Assembly: GCA_016931995.1 (NCBI GenBank)
Contig: JAFGDS010000030.1
Location: 1-64,000 of the forward strand
Length of the DNA stretch: 64,000 nucleotides
From: Pirellulales bacterium
GTDB lineage: Bacteria > Planctomycetota > Planctomycetia > Pirellulales > Thermoguttaceae
Direction of reading: 5' to 3'
Shown: positions 17,041-26,436 of the stretch, piece after piece
How the letters are laid out: every line of letters begins with the position of its first letter
Position numbering within the stretch: the first letter of the stretch is position 1
Notes under the pieces: model-generated
Seen by the model: the letters and a program-made list of their open reading frames with translations, nothing else
The model's database searches: none
What the model was told of the DNA's origin: nothing
Program-made: the position numbers and the translations under genes

Positions 17041-17451
17041 GGGCGTTCCGTGGGTTGGAGTCGGGGGTGGGAAGAAGACGCTACTTCATTCTAGGCTTTG
17101 GCCGGGAAGGAGGTAGAGGGAGGACCGGCGTGCCGCAGAGACAGTCCCCTATCCCTCCGGGAGAGGGGACTGCCTGGGCTGACGGATGCCTGTGGCACAG
17201 CCGCCCTCGGCTGTGCAAAGTGCCGCCCCGGGGCCGTCACGCACTGCGGGAGTGTCATTCTGAGCGCAGCGAAGAATCTCCGATGCACTGCGACTGACTA
17301 TGGGGAGAGGATGCTCTCGCTCTCGTGGCACGGGAGATCCATCGTTTCGCTCAGGATGACGATGGCGGGCCGCTGGGGATGACGACCACCGGCTTCCCAG
17401 GCAGACGCCCGCGCCCGCCCCCGGTCGCGACGCCTTCTAGTCTCTGTTAGC
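17041..17451. repeat. Repeat-rich divergent gap between ilvE and mutS
   Basis: Four dispersed elements are seen. An imperfect hairpin AGTCCCCT...AGGGGACT lies at about 17144-17172. A single copy of the GTGGCACAGCCGCCCTCGGC element (17191-17210) is also present as a full inverted pair at 33594-33661. CATTCTGAGCGCAGCGAAGA (about 17262) and an inverse partner TTTCGCTCAGGATGACGATG (about 17344-17363) form a further loose inverted pair. No gene is seen. Confidence 0.75.
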
Positions 17452-20091
17452 ATGGGGGGCATGACCGCGCCGACGACCCCCATGATGCAGCAGTATCAAG
17501 ACGCCAAGAAGGCGTGCCCAGGGGCGCTCTTGCTGTTTCGCATGGGTGATTTCTATGAGATGTTTTACGATGATGCGAAGCTCGCCGCCAAGACGCTCGG
17601 GCTGGCACTGACCAGCCGCGACAAGGGCGACAACCCGATCCCCATGGCCGGGTTTCCCCACCATCAGCTCGACAGCTACCTGGCCAAGCTGATCGCGGCG
17701 GGCCATCGCGCGGCCGTGTGCGAACAGGTCGAGGACCCCAAGTTGGCCAAGGGCCTGGTCCGCCGCGAGGTGACCCGCGTCGTCACGCCCGGCACGGTGA
17801 CCGACGAAGCCCTGCTCGACCCTCGACGGAGTAACTACCTGGCGGCGGTCGCCCCGGGCGCGTCGGACGACGGGCCGGTGGGCTTGGCCTGGGTCGAGCT
17901 CTCGACCGGCCGGTTCGTCGCGGCGGGGTTCGACGCCCGGGCGATTTCCGACCAACTCGCCCGGATCGCCCCGGCCGAGTGCCTTTTGGCCGAAGACGCG
18001 CCCGCCCTAGCCGGCTGGCTCGGCGAACAAAGCATGCTCACGCGGCGTCCGGGGTGGGCCTTTGGCCACGACGCGGCAGCGAAGGCGCTGGCCCAACACT
18101 TCGGCACGGCCACGCTCGAAGGATTCGGCTTCGACGATCGGCCCGAGGATGCCCAGGCGATTCGGGCGGCGGGCGCCGTGCTCGATTATTTGGTTGAGAC
18201 CCAGCGGGGGTCGCTTGCGCACGTCGACCGGCTCGTGCCGTATCGCGTCTCCGGCACGATGGAGATCGACGAGGCCAGCCGGCGGAGCCTGGAACTCGTC
18301 CGCACGCTGCGCGACGGGCGCCGCGAGGGATCGCTCCTGGCCGTGCTCGATCGCTCCGTCACGGCGATGGGCTCGCGGATGATGGCCGACTGGCTGGCCA
18401 ATCCGCTTGTGGAAATCGAGCCCATCGGCCAGCGGCTCGACGCGATCGAGGAGCTGGTTGCCGAGCCCTCGCTGACCGAGGCGATCCGGGCGATCCTGCG
18501 TCGCGTGTACGACGTCGAGCGGCTGCTGGCCCGCGTGTCTACCGGCCGCGCCAGCCCGCGCGATCTGCAATTCCTCGGCCGGACGTTGGGCAGTCTGCCG
18601 GAGCTAAAGGACCGGCTTGCCGGCCGGCAAAGCGCGCTTCTAGCCCGGCTTTGCGACCAGATCGACCCGTGCCAGCCGCTTTGCGAGAAGCTCGCCGCCG
18701 CGCTGGCCGACGAGTGTCCGCTGAACTGCCGCGACGGCGGGTTCATCCGCCCGGGCTACCACGAGGCCCTCGACGCCCTGCGCGAGCTGGCCACCGGCGG
18801 CAAGCAGTGGATCGCCCGCTACCAGGCGCGGGAGATCGAGCGGACCGGCATCGCCAGCCTCAAGGTCGGCTTCAACAAGGTGTTCGGTTACTACCTCGAG
18901 GTGACCAACACCCACGGCCACAAGGTTCCGCCCGAGTACATCCGCAAGCAGACGCTCAAGAACGCCGAGCGCTACATCACGCCGGAACTGAAGGAATACG
19001 AGGAGAAAGTGCTCACGGCGGACGAGCGCGCGAAAGAGCTCGAATACGAGTTGTTCGTGGGTCTGCGCGAGGCGGTGGCCGCCGAGCGGCGGACAATGCA
19101 GGCCACGGCGGCGGCGCTCGGGCAGCTCGACGTATTGGCGGGCCTGGCCGAGCTGGCCCGGCAACGCGGCTACTGCCGGCCCGAGGTGGTTGAAGCGCCG
19201 GTGCTGGCCATTGCCGACGGCCGCCACCCGGTGCTCGATATCCTCCAGCCCGAAGGCACGTTCGTGCCCAACGACGCGATGGCCTCGGACGAGGACGGGA
19301 TGATTCTGCTGATCACCGGGCCGAACATGGCCGGCAAGAGCACGTACATCCGGCAGGTCGCGCTTTTGACGATCATGGCCCAGATGGGCAGCTTCGTGCC
19401 GGCCCGGCAGGCGCGGATCGGGCTGGCCGACCGCGTGTTCGCCCGCGTGGGCGCGAGCGACGAGCTCGCCCGGGGACAGAGCACCTTCATGGTCGAAATG
19501 ACCGAGACCGCCCGGATTTTGAACAACGCGACGCGACGCAGCCTCGTTATTCTCGACGAAATCGGCCGGGGCACGAGCACGTACGACGGCATTTCGCTCG
19601 CCTGGGCGGTGATCGAGCATCTCGACGCCCATCAGGCGTGCCGCACCCTGTTTGCCACGCACTACCACGAGCTGACCGATCTGGCGCGGGTGCTCGCGCG
19701 GGTGAAGAACCTCAACGTGGCCGTGCGGGAATGGCGGGACGAAGTGGTCTTCCTGCACAAGATCGTCGAGGGCGCGGCCGATAAGAGCTACGGGATCCAC
19801 GTCGCCCGGCTGGCCGGCGTGCCGCGCGAGGTGATCGAGCGGGCCAAAGAGATCCTCGCCACGTTGGAGGACGAGCACCTCGACTCGACGGGCCGCGCGA
19901 AGATCGCCCGACCCGCCGCGTCGAAATCCGCCGACGTCCAGCTCACCCTCTTCGCCCCCGCCGAGCACCCGCTTCTGGACGCGGTGCGCCGGCTGGACCT
20001 CGACGCGACCACGCCGCTGGACGCCCACCGGCACATCCAGCATTGGCAAGAGACGCTGGCCGCCGAGTCGAAGAAGCCGCGGGGGAAATAG
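17452..20091 (+). CDS. mutS: DNA mismatch repair ATPase MutS
   Basis: An 879-residue MutS1 protein that recognises base mismatches and small loops and starts methyl-independent or directed repair with MutL. The N-terminal mismatch-reading motif is FRMGDFYEMFYDDA (Phe-X-Glu). The ATPase carries the Walker A GPNMAGKSTYIRQ (about residues 623-635), the Walker B region LVILDEIGRGTSTYDG, and THYHELTDL. The C-terminal KPRGK tail follows a dimerisation-like region. Translation may start at this ATG or at the in-frame ATG nine bases later. mutL is not in the window. Confidence 0.97.
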   Translation: MGGMTAPTTPMMQQYQDAKKACPGALLLFRMGDFYEMFYDDAKLAAKTLGLALTSRDKGDNPIPMAGFPHHQLDSYLAKLIAAGHRAAVCEQVEDPKLAKGLVRREVTRVVTPGTVTDEALLDPRRSNYLAAVAPGASDDGPVGLAWVELSTGRFVAAGFDARAISDQLARIAPAECLLAEDAPALAGWLGEQSMLTRRPGWAFGHDAAAKALAQHFGTATLEGFGFDDRPEDAQAIRAAGAVLDYLVETQRGSLAHVDRLVPYRVSGTMEIDEASRRSLELVRTLRDGRREGSLLAVLDRSVTAMGSRMMADWLANPLVEIEPIGQRLDAIEELVAEPSLTEAIRAILRRVYDVERLLARVSTGRASPRDLQFLGRTLGSLPELKDRLAGRQSALLARLCDQIDPCQPLCEKLAAALADECPLNCRDGGFIRPGYHEALDALRELATGGKQWIARYQAREIERTGIASLKVGFNKVFGYYLEVTNTHGHKVPPEYIRKQTLKNAERYITPELKEYEEKVLTADERAKELEYELFVGLREAVAAERRTMQATAAALGQLDVLAGLAELARQRGYCRPEVVEAPVLAIADGRHPVLDILQPEGTFVPNDAMASDEDGMILLITGPNMAGKSTYIRQVALLTIMAQMGSFVPARQARIGLADRVFARVGASDELARGQSTFMVEMTETARILNNATRRSLVILDEIGRGTSTYDGISLAWAVIEHLDAHQACRTLFATHYHELTDLARVLARVKNLNVAVREWRDEVVFLHKIVEGAADKSYGIHVARLAGVPREVIERAKEILATLEDEHLDSTGRAKIARPAASKSADVQLTLFAPAEHPLLDAVRRLDLDATTPLDAHRHIQHWQETLAAESKKPRGK

Positions 20092-20474
20092 GATTCGCCG
20101 CGCTGGGACGAAGGGAAAGGGGAGTTCACCACGGAGACACGGAGGCACGGAGAGGAGATACGACAACCTCCCCTCTCCCGCCTCGCGGGAGAGGGGTCGC
20201 ACGGTGAGGGGACCTTCGCGCCCCACGAACCGTCGGGTCTCCGCCCGCGCGCCGTTCCCGCCACCCTTTCGCGCTTTCGTTCTTTCGCGCTTTCGTGATT
20301 CTCTGGGATCGACGGTGCCCAGCCGATCCACGCTTGCGGTGCTCGGCAACGGATTGTGCCGACGGGATCACGAGCGCACGAAAGGACGAAAGCACGAAAA
20401 CGTGAAAGTCACGAAGGGTGGGGCGTATCCGCCCGAACTTGCATCGGTTCGTGGCGTCGCGCAGCGCGAGTCTC
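20092..20474. repeat. Gap downstream of mutS with two inverted phrase families
   Basis: A copy of the CACCACGGAGACACGGAGGC family lies at 20128-20147, followed by CCTCTCCCGCCTCGCGGGAG at about 20169-20190. Then TTTCGCGCTTTCGTTCTTTC (about 20266-20285) faces its inverse CACGAAAGGACGAAAGCACG (about 20377-20396). The inverted phrases pair over about 40 bp each with a roughly 75-bp spacer. No protein gene is seen in the interval. Confidence 0.75.
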
Positions 20475-20894
20475 TCAAAACCGCGACAGGTCGGCGCCCA
20501 ACAGGCCGACGCGATGGCCGTTCGTCTGGAGGATCTTGGTGGCCTTGCCGTTGATGCCGAGGAGCACCAACAGGCCCAGAAGCGGCACCAGGACGAGCAG
20601 GCCGAGGACGACGCCGACCACGACGTTGTAGACCTTCATGGAAAGCAGGACGATGAAGATGAACCCGGCAAGGGACACCATCAGAAAGCCCATGCCGGCC
20701 AGAAACTCCAAGAGCGGGGAGCCTAGCGACGCGGCGTTGAAGACGAGCGCCGCGTACGCAAGGAGCTGGAAGAGAATGCAGACGATGATTCCCTTCTGGT
20801 AGATGGCGACGCTTCGCACGTCCTCGCGTCGGCCGCTTCGCACGCCCATGGCCCGGGCGAACTCCGGCGGAGACTGAAAGGGATTTTCGCTCAT
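20475..20894 (-). CDS. Small membrane protein of unknown function
   Basis: The start is set at MSENPFQSPPE, giving 139 residues; the frame is open further upstream but the NPFQSP opening is typical of small Planctomycete proteins. A charged N-terminal third (residues 1-35) is followed by three hydrophobic segments (about 42-64, 70-90, 93-118). No catalytic motif is seen. It converges with mutS and sits directly downstream of a frameshifted gene on the same strand. I do not recognise a function. Confidence 0.65.
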   Translation of the reverse strand: MSENPFQSPPEFARAMGVRSGRREDVRSVAIYQKGIIVCILFQLLAYAALVFNAASLGSPLLEFLAGMGFLMVSLAGFIFIVLLSMKVYNVVVGVVLGLLVLVPLLGLLVLLGINGKATKILQTNGHRVGLLGADLSRF

Positions 20895-20959
20895 GCTTGT
20901 CCTCGCGAATGAGAGGGACGTCTTGACGATGGGTGTGGCGGTGACAATCGCGCGAGAAC

Positions 20960-21573
20960 TCACATCGTCGCGTCGCTCTTGCCTTGCTCTTCGACGACGA
21001 GATCAAGCCGATTCTGAGCATTCAATTGAACACGCTGCAACAGACCATCCTGACTCACCCAATAGCGTATGGCCTTGGGGCGGTTGTCCGGCTCATAGAG
21101 GAGGAAGAGCGTCCAAGGATTCTCGGACGCGGACGCCCGTTGATCCGGTCCGGCACATTCCAGGATCCGAGGCGTGGCCTTTACTTCTTGGAGCGTCACG
21201 CCGTCGCTGCGGCCCGCGTGGAGACGCACTTCCTTGGTGGATAGCAAGTGGGCGCGGGCGTGAACGCTCTCGCCTCGATATTCAATTCAATGAACCGGAC
21301 GCCGTCCGGCAAGTACGTCCGCGTCACATTGACGAATTTGACCAGACCCTCCTTCGATTCGCACGTGAGCGTCATGCGGCCGACGGACTGCTCGCTCGAC
21401 GGATCGCCACCGGGCTTGCAGTAGATCATGGAATACGTGCGCGTACCCCACGCGTTGAGCCCATCCACGTTCAGGTGTTGCTCGGCGAGCGGCGCTGCTG
21501 CCGGAGCGTCCGCGAAGCCCGCCCCAGGAAGACCGAGAAGAACAACGGCAAATGCGGCGCGCGCGTGTCTCAT
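20960..21573 (-). pseudogene. Secreted hypothetical protein interrupted by a 5-bp tandem duplication
   Basis: Two minus-strand frames make one protein. The first (21573 down to about 21291) has a signal peptide (residues 1-21) and runs to LPDGVRFIEL. The second continues with ESVHARAHLLSTKEVRLHAG down to the stop at 20960. At the junction the DNA reads TTCAATTCAA (21281-21290), a 5-bp tandem repeat. Deleting one copy restores a continuous reading VRFIEYRGESVHARAHLLST. The repaired protein would be about 203 residues. Function is unknown; no domain is recognised. The lesion may be a real recent mutation or a sequencing error. Confidence 0.8.
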
Positions 21574-21656
21574 AACGAGGTCTCCGTCAGGTCAACGTGT
21601 CGTGGCTGGTTGCGAAGCCGCAAGCGGCTCCTTGGTCCCGCGGTAACGCGCCGCAA

Positions 21657-21708
21657 CCCCAATCCCCAATCCCCAATCCCCAATCCCCAATCCCCAATCC
21701 CCAATCCC
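21657..21708 (-). repeat. Seven-fold heptamer AATCCCC, G4-prone on the transcript strand
   Basis: CCCC followed by six AATCCCC units and a final AATCCC abuts the pyrC stop codon (21709-21711). On the minus strand, and thus in pyrC mRNA, this reads as repeated GGGGATT, with at least six G4 tracts spaced by ATT, ideal for a G-quadruplex. It lies exactly where a terminator would be expected. Related GGGGATT stretches occur at about 1385-1410. Confidence 0.9.
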
Positions 21709-22995
21709 TCATCCCTTCCACCGAAACTTCACGCGTCCGCCGACGAGGACCACGTCGGCGCGGCCTTGGAGCTGCCAGCCGGCGAAGGGGGTGTTGCGGC
21801 TTTTCGAGCGGAATCGGGCGGGATCGACGGTCCAGCGGACCTCCGGGTCGATGATCGTCACGTCGGCGTCGGCGCCCACGGCCAGCGTGCCTTTGGGGAT
21901 GCCGAGGATCCGGGCGGGGTTGATCGTCATCTTCGCCAGGGCGGTGGACCAATCGAGGTGGCCCGGCGCGATCAATCGCGTGATGACCAGGCCCAGCGCC
22001 GTCTCGAGCCCGACGATGCCGAACGGGGCGCGGTCGAGCTCCTGCATCTTCTTCTCGGGCGCGTGCGGGGCGTGGTCCGTGGCGATCACGTCGATCGTGC
22101 CGTCCTTCAGGCCGTCGATGCAGCCGGTGACGTGGCCCTGACCGCGCAGCGGCGGGTTCATTTTGAAGTTCGCGTCGAACGTGCGGAGGCACTCGTCGGT
22201 GAGCGTGAAGTGGTGCGGGGTCACCTCGGCCGTGACGCGCACACCTCGGGCCTTCGCCCGGCGTACGGCATCCACGCTGCCGCCGGTTGAAACGTGCATC
22301 ATGTGCAGGCGTCCGCCGATCGCCTCGGCCAGGGCGATGTCGCGGGTGGTCATCACGTCTTCGGCGGCGGGCGGGATTCCGCCCAACCCCAGCACCAGCG
22401 CGGTCAGCCCGTCGTGCATCACGCCGCCCTGCGTGAGCTCGGGGATCTCGGCGTGGCTCAGCACGGGCTTGTCGAACATGAGGCAGTACTCGAGCGCGCG
22501 GCGCATGAGTTCGGGGTCGGACACGGGCGCGCCGTCGTCGCTGAAGGCCACGGCGCCGGCCTGGACCAACTGGCCGATCTCGGCCAGCTCCTTGCCCTGG
22601 CGATTCTGACTGACGCAGCCGATCACAAACACGTTGGCGTTGTCGGCCCGGGCGGTTTGGCCGCGAATGAACGCGACGGTGCCCTGGGTGTCGATGGGCG
22701 GGTCGGTGTTGGGCACGCAGGCGATGGAGGTGAACCCGCCGGCCAGCGCGGCGGCCGTGCCGGTGGCGATCGTCTCGTCCTCCTCGCGCCCCGGCTCGCG
22801 CAGATGCACGTGCATGTCGATGAGCCCCGGCGCGACGATCTTTCCCACCGCGTCGATCACCTCATCCGCCCGGCCCTTGTCGGCCGGAACGTCCAAGGCG
22901 GCGATCTTGCCGTCCTCGACGAGGAGGTTCATCACCCGATCGATCTTCTGGCTGGGATCGATGACGCGGCCGTTTTGGATAAGGATTCGAGGCAT
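21709..22995 (-). CDS. pyrC: Dihydroorotase
   Basis: A 428-residue amidohydrolase that closes carbamoyl-aspartate to dihydroorotate, the third step of UMP synthesis. Metal ligands are visible in DMHVHLREPG (His62 and His64), with VLSHAEIPEL, MMHVSTGGSVDAVRRAK and VIATDHAPHAPEKK (catalytic Asp) further on. The position of the carboxylated lysine in many amidohydrolases reads AVAFSDDGAPV, as in class I bacterial dihydroorotases that use Asp instead. Length is typical. pyrB lies upstream on the same strand, separated by a restriction-modification pair and a small gene. Confidence 0.95.
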   Translation of the reverse strand: MPRILIQNGRVIDPSQKIDRVMNLLVEDGKIAALDVPADKGRADEVIDAVGKIVAPGLIDMHVHLREPGREEDETIATGTAAALAGGFTSIACVPNTDPPIDTQGTVAFIRGQTARADNANVFVIGCVSQNRQGKELAEIGQLVQAGAVAFSDDGAPVSDPELMRRALEYCLMFDKPVLSHAEIPELTQGGVMHDGLTALVLGLGGIPPAAEDVMTTRDIALAEAIGGRLHMMHVSTGGSVDAVRRAKARGVRVTAEVTPHHFTLTDECLRTFDANFKMNPPLRGQGHVTGCIDGLKDGTIDVIATDHAPHAPEKKMQELDRAPFGIVGLETALGLVITRLIAPGHLDWSTALAKMTINPARILGIPKGTLAVGADADVTIIDPEVRWTVDPARFRSKSRNTPFAGWQLQGRADVVLVGGRVKFRWKG

Positions 22996-23016
22996 GGGCG
23001 TGTTGATTGAGGGGTT

Positions 23017-23268
23017 TCAGGTACGGAAACGCGCTGCGTGCTCTTTGAGAAAGTCCCAAGTGGATTGCGGCCATGGGTCGGGCTTAACGTCGGGCAGGCC
23101 CGCGGCCAGACGGCTCTGGCGAAGGGCCGCGGCGGCTTCACAAGCCAATTCCATCAACTGGCCCCGTTCGCGCATACTCAGCGACCGCAGCCGCGTCATG
23201 CCCGCGCGTTCTGCTTCGGCATGCGCCGCAATTTGAGCATCCTGCGCTCGGTTCGGCTCAGGAGCCAT
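23017..23268 (-). CDS. Small conserved-looking hypothetical protein upstream of pyrC
   Basis: 83 residues, highly charged and helical, starting MAPEPNRAQDAQIAAH and containing RSLSMRERGQLMELACEAAA and DPWPQSTWDFLKEHAARF. Its stop is 21 bp before the pyrC start, so it may be co-transcribed with pyrC. No catalytic motif or membrane segment is present. I have a general impression of related short proteins in Planctomycete genomes but no function. The high-GC base use matches pyrC rather than the restriction-modification genes upstream. Confidence 0.6.
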   Translation of the reverse strand: MAPEPNRAQDAQIAAHAEAERAGMTRLRSLSMRERGQLMELACEAAAALRQSRLAAGLPDVKPDPWPQSTWDFLKEHAARFRT

Positions 23269-23365
23269 GTTAGGGCAATTCCGCAGTCATGGTCTTTGGG
23301 GCAACATGCGAAGGATCGAGACGTCTTTTGACACATACTCGCAATGCGACAATCGCGCGCGGGAA

Positions 23366-24550
23366 CTATGCTCCGGCAACACTCGGTGCAGGTTTCACTC
23401 GTGGATTCTTGCCGTGCGACTTCTCCAACAAAAACAAGAATTCTCGATTCGGGATGCTCGCGTCACGAACCCAAGCATTGGTCCATTTCATGTGAGCCAT
23501 GACGTTGCATTTGTAGTCCATCTCGACGACGTCGACAAGCGTGCCGTTTTTCTGGAGTACTTCGTTGAGTTCTTCGGCGGTGGCGCGTCCGCCGGAACTG
23601 TAAGACAGGACAATCCATTGTGCTCGGGTCTCTCGAATCAGTCGGTCGATCGCATCCAGAGCCAGGAAGCGTCCGGTAACCGCGTTTCTTCGGAATTCCT
23701 CGAATACAGATGAAGCAACGGTGTCCGCCGTGTCCTTTCGTCGCGCGGCTTTGCCAAACAATTCTGGTCGGTCGTTTAGTATGATCGTTGTCCACACGTG
23801 GTAGTACGAAGCGTATCTCACGCGAGAGGGAGGCATTTTCTCATTATTCGAACCGTAGGGCGGGTCGTAGTAGGCCAGATCGACGTCCAGATCGGCCAAC
23901 GCGAAAACGTCCTTCCGCGTGACGCGGTGCGGTTGCGCGTTGACGAATACGCGAGGCACTTCGAGATGCAGTTGGCCGAAAGACCTCGGAGACCAATCCC
24001 GCAAGTAGGAGACGTAATGCCCAAGCGTGCTGTCCACGCGGTCCAACGCGAGAATGAGGCTGGTCAAGGCCACCGCCTTCTCGACGGGAGAAAGCGCCAG
24101 GCGGTCAATCTCCTCGCGGATGGCGTCGAGCTTGCGCGTATTGTGGATTTGCCACGGCTTCTTGAGGCCATCGTTCTGTCTGGCGCCGTCATCACTTGAC
24201 CGGCCGCCATAATTCTCGGTGAACCAGCCATCCCGTGGCGCCACCCCGTTAAGATGCTCTATCAAGCCGGAATATGTGGTTCGCGTCCGACAATTCAGAA
24301 GATAGCACGTTCCGAAAACCTCAGACCACACGGCCGTGTCATTCGAGACAATTTGATATCCCTGCCTCGCCATCGCCTGAGAAACCCGAGTCGTCCCGGA
24401 AAAGCCGTCGAGAACGCTCTTCGCCCCCGTCTTCTTCGCCAGTCCGAGAATGTGAGGAAGGAGCTTCCGCTTGGAGCCGGCATACTTGATGCCCTCGGTT
24501 ATGGGAGCATCGACGACGGAACCTTCGAACAACGACAACTGTTCGGTCAT
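23366..24550 (-). CDS. D12-class N6-adenine DNA methyltransferase
   Basis: A 394-residue protein from the ATG at MTEQLSLFEG; the frame is open upstream but overlaps the endonuclease gene. D12-class landmarks are seen in order: motif X KYAGSKRKLLPHI (residues 22-34), motif I VLDGFSGTTRVSQAM (46-60, SAM binding), and motif IV AYYDPPYGSN with DPPY at 229-232 for adenine-N6 transfer. It overlaps the upstream endonuclease gene by ATGA, so the two are translationally coupled. It would protect host DNA from that endonuclease; the target sequence is unknown. Lower GC than neighbours supports horizontal acquisition. Confidence 0.9.
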   Translation of the reverse strand: MTEQLSLFEGSVVDAPITEGIKYAGSKRKLLPHILGLAKKTGAKSVLDGFSGTTRVSQAMARQGYQIVSNDTAVWSEVFGTCYLLNCRTRTTYSGLIEHLNGVAPRDGWFTENYGGRSSDDGARQNDGLKKPWQIHNTRKLDAIREEIDRLALSPVEKAVALTSLILALDRVDSTLGHYVSYLRDWSPRSFGQLHLEVPRVFVNAQPHRVTRKDVFALADLDVDLAYYDPPYGSNNEKMPPSRVRYASYYHVWTTIILNDRPELFGKAARRKDTADTVASSVFEEFRRNAVTGRFLALDAIDRLIRETRAQWIVLSYSSGGRATAEELNEVLQKNGTLVDVVEMDYKCNVMAHMKWTNAWVRDASIPNREFLFLLEKSHGKNPRVKPAPSVAGA

Positions 24551-25398
24551 TTGGCAAGTCCAGCAAGCTTCTTCAGTCGAGACAGATCTTCCTTGATCTT
24601 CTCCAGCGCCGAGACGTGTCCCGCCTCGGTCGAGACGAGCGCATGGGAGAACAACTGTACGAGAACCTTGTTGTGCGAGTAGTCGATCCAACCGTTGGTG
24701 ACGCTGTCGAAGTACTTCAATGCGTTTCTGGTGTGGGTCCAAAGGCCGCGCTGAAGCGCATTGGCGGCCGCGCCTCCATATCTGACTTCGCAGACATAGT
24801 CACCATCGGCATCGTAGAACCTGTACACGGGATGTTTTCGCCCCCGCCGGGTTGTCTCACGCACAATGCGGGCCGTCGCCTGACGAGCACGGGCACCATC
24901 GAACACGAGGATGTTACACCGTTGAGCACTCTCGTCATAAATGAGCGGGAGGATGTTCAACATCGTAAGGGCAGAAAAAGCAGAATCGTCGAGAATCCGT
25001 CCGATCTCGGTCCTGTTCACAATATTGTCGCTGGCTTCCTGCTCAAGCCGAGGGAACATTAAGCATGCTTTGTCCGTTGACAACTGAAGAGGTCCGTCCC
25101 CATAGGCTTTCAAACTGACGGGGAACTCGGCTTTTGTGATCTCGTTGATGATCGTGATGTCTTCTTCCTGGGACTTCGCTCGATAAAGATCCTTCCCAAC
25201 GTGAATAGAGCGAAAGTCGTACATGTACTGATTGATGAACTCGGCAATCGCAATCTCCGCTAAGTCACCGTGCGTCTTGTTGCCGATCAAACGCATCGTG
25301 AAGATGTTGCTCAGCGTCGTGGTGATCAACATCGGCTGCTTGCTGGCCAGCAGCTTGAGCCGTTTTCGGAAGTCACGGTATGCTGATGCTGTGTCCAT
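24547..25398 (-). CDS. Putative type II restriction endonuclease
   Basis: A 283-residue protein immediately upstream of, and overlapping by ATGA with, a DNA methyltransferase. Position, size and an EEDITIINE...EFPVSLKAYGD stretch (Asp80, Lys97) fit a type II endonuclease; the Asp and SLK could serve as a relaxed PD-(D/E)XK site with Ser in the middle acidic position. I do not recognise a named Pfam restriction family. The gene has a single 60-base sample at 52% GC against about 75% in pyrC. Alternative: a methyltransferase-linked DNA-binding protein of another type. Confidence 0.7.
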   Translation of the reverse strand: MDTASAYRDFRKRLKLLASKQPMLITTTLSNIFTMRLIGNKTHGDLAEIAIAEFINQYMYDFRSIHVGKDLYRAKSQEEDITIINEITKAEFPVSLKAYGDGPLQLSTDKACLMFPRLEQEASDNIVNRTEIGRILDDSAFSALTMLNILPLIYDESAQRCNILVFDGARARQATARIVRETTRRGRKHPVYRFYDADGDYVCEVRYGGAAANALQRGLWTHTRNALKYFDSVTNGWIDYSHNKVLVQLFSHALVSTEAGHVSALEKIKEDLSRLKKLAGLAK

Positions 25399-25458
25399 CT
25401 ATCTCTCTATACCAGTCGCAGAGACTCTGTTCATACTGCGCAACGCTGTCCAACAAAC

Positions 25459-26436
25459 TCATGCGGGATCGGTTGTCCCCCCCTCCCTCCCCAACAGCAG
25501 CCACAGCACCGCCATGCGGACGGCCAGGCCGTTGGTGACTTGTTCGAGGATGGCGGAGTGGGGGCCGTCGGCCACTTCGGGCGTGACCTCCACGCCGCGG
25601 TTGATCGGACCCGGGGCCAGGATCAGGATGTCGTCCTTCGCCCGGGCCAGCCGGTCGGCGTTCATCGCGTACAGGTGGGCGTACTCGCGGACCGAGGGGA
25701 ACGGCCGGGTGGTCTGCCGCTCGAACTGGATCCGCAAGAGATTGAGCACGTCCACCCGCGGAACGATCTCGTCGAGACTATACGAATACTCCACGCCGAT
25801 CTCCGCCCAGCGGGGCGAAACGAGCGTGGACGGGCCGCAGACGATCACGTGGGCGCCGAGCTTCTTGAGACCCCAGATGTTCGACCGAGCCGTGCGGCTG
25901 TGGGCGATGTCGCCCACCATGGCCACGGTCAGGCCCGCGAGCCGTCCGCGGCGCTGGCGGATGGTCAGGATATCGAGCAGCCCCTGCGTGGGATGTTCGT
26001 GGGGCCCATCGCCGGCGTTGATGACCGCCGCTTTGAGATTCTGCGCCAGCAATTGCGGCGTGCCCGGCGTGCGGTGGCGCACCACCACGGCGTCCACGCC
26101 CATCGCCTCGATGTTTTTGGCCGTGTCGATCACGGTCTCGCCCTTCGACAGGCTGCTGGTCGAGGCCGAGAAGTCCACCACGTCGGCCCCGAGCCGCCGG
26201 GCGGCCAGGGAGAAACTCGTCCGCGTGCGGGTGGAGTTTTCGAAGAAGAGGTTTACACACGTGCGACCCCCTAATACGGGGTGTTTTTTTTGACCGGCCG
26301 CCATCCGATCGCGGAACACCTGGGCGGTGTCCAGGATCGTGGTGATTTCCTCGGCCGTAAGTTCTTCCAGGCCAAGGAGATGATGCCGCGTCCAGCTATC
26401 TGGAACACGGCCGAGATCCAACCTGGGAGCGGACAT
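25459..26436 (-). CDS. pyrB: Aspartate carbamoyltransferase catalytic subunit
   Basis: A 325-residue transcarbamylase that joins carbamoyl phosphate and aspartate, committing carbon to pyrimidines. Start is set at [11 protein letters not shown]; longer frames upstream run through repeats and have no homology. Carbamoyl-phosphate binding is visible in [20 protein letters not shown] (about residues 67-86), and substrate loops in [28 protein letters not shown] and [13 protein letters not shown]. Length is typical of the catalytic chain; no pyrI is present. It is the first gene of the interrupted pyrB-pyrC cluster. Confidence 0.95.
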   Translation of the reverse strand: MSAPRLDLGRVPDSWTRHHLLGLEELTAEEITTILDTAQVFRDRMAAGQKKHPVLGGRTCVNLFFENSTRTRTSFSLAARRLGADVVDFSASTSSLSKGETVIDTAKNIEAMGVDAVVVRHRTPGTPQLLAQNLKAAVINAGDGPHEHPTQGLLDILTIRQRRGRLAGLTVAMVGDIAHSRTARSNIWGLKKLGAHVIVCGPSTLVSPRWAEIGVEYSYSLDEIVPRVDVLNLLRIQFERQTTRPFPSVREYAHLYAMNADRLARAKDDILILAPGPINRGVEVTPEVADGPHSAILEQVTNGLAVRMAVLWLLLGREGGTTDPA

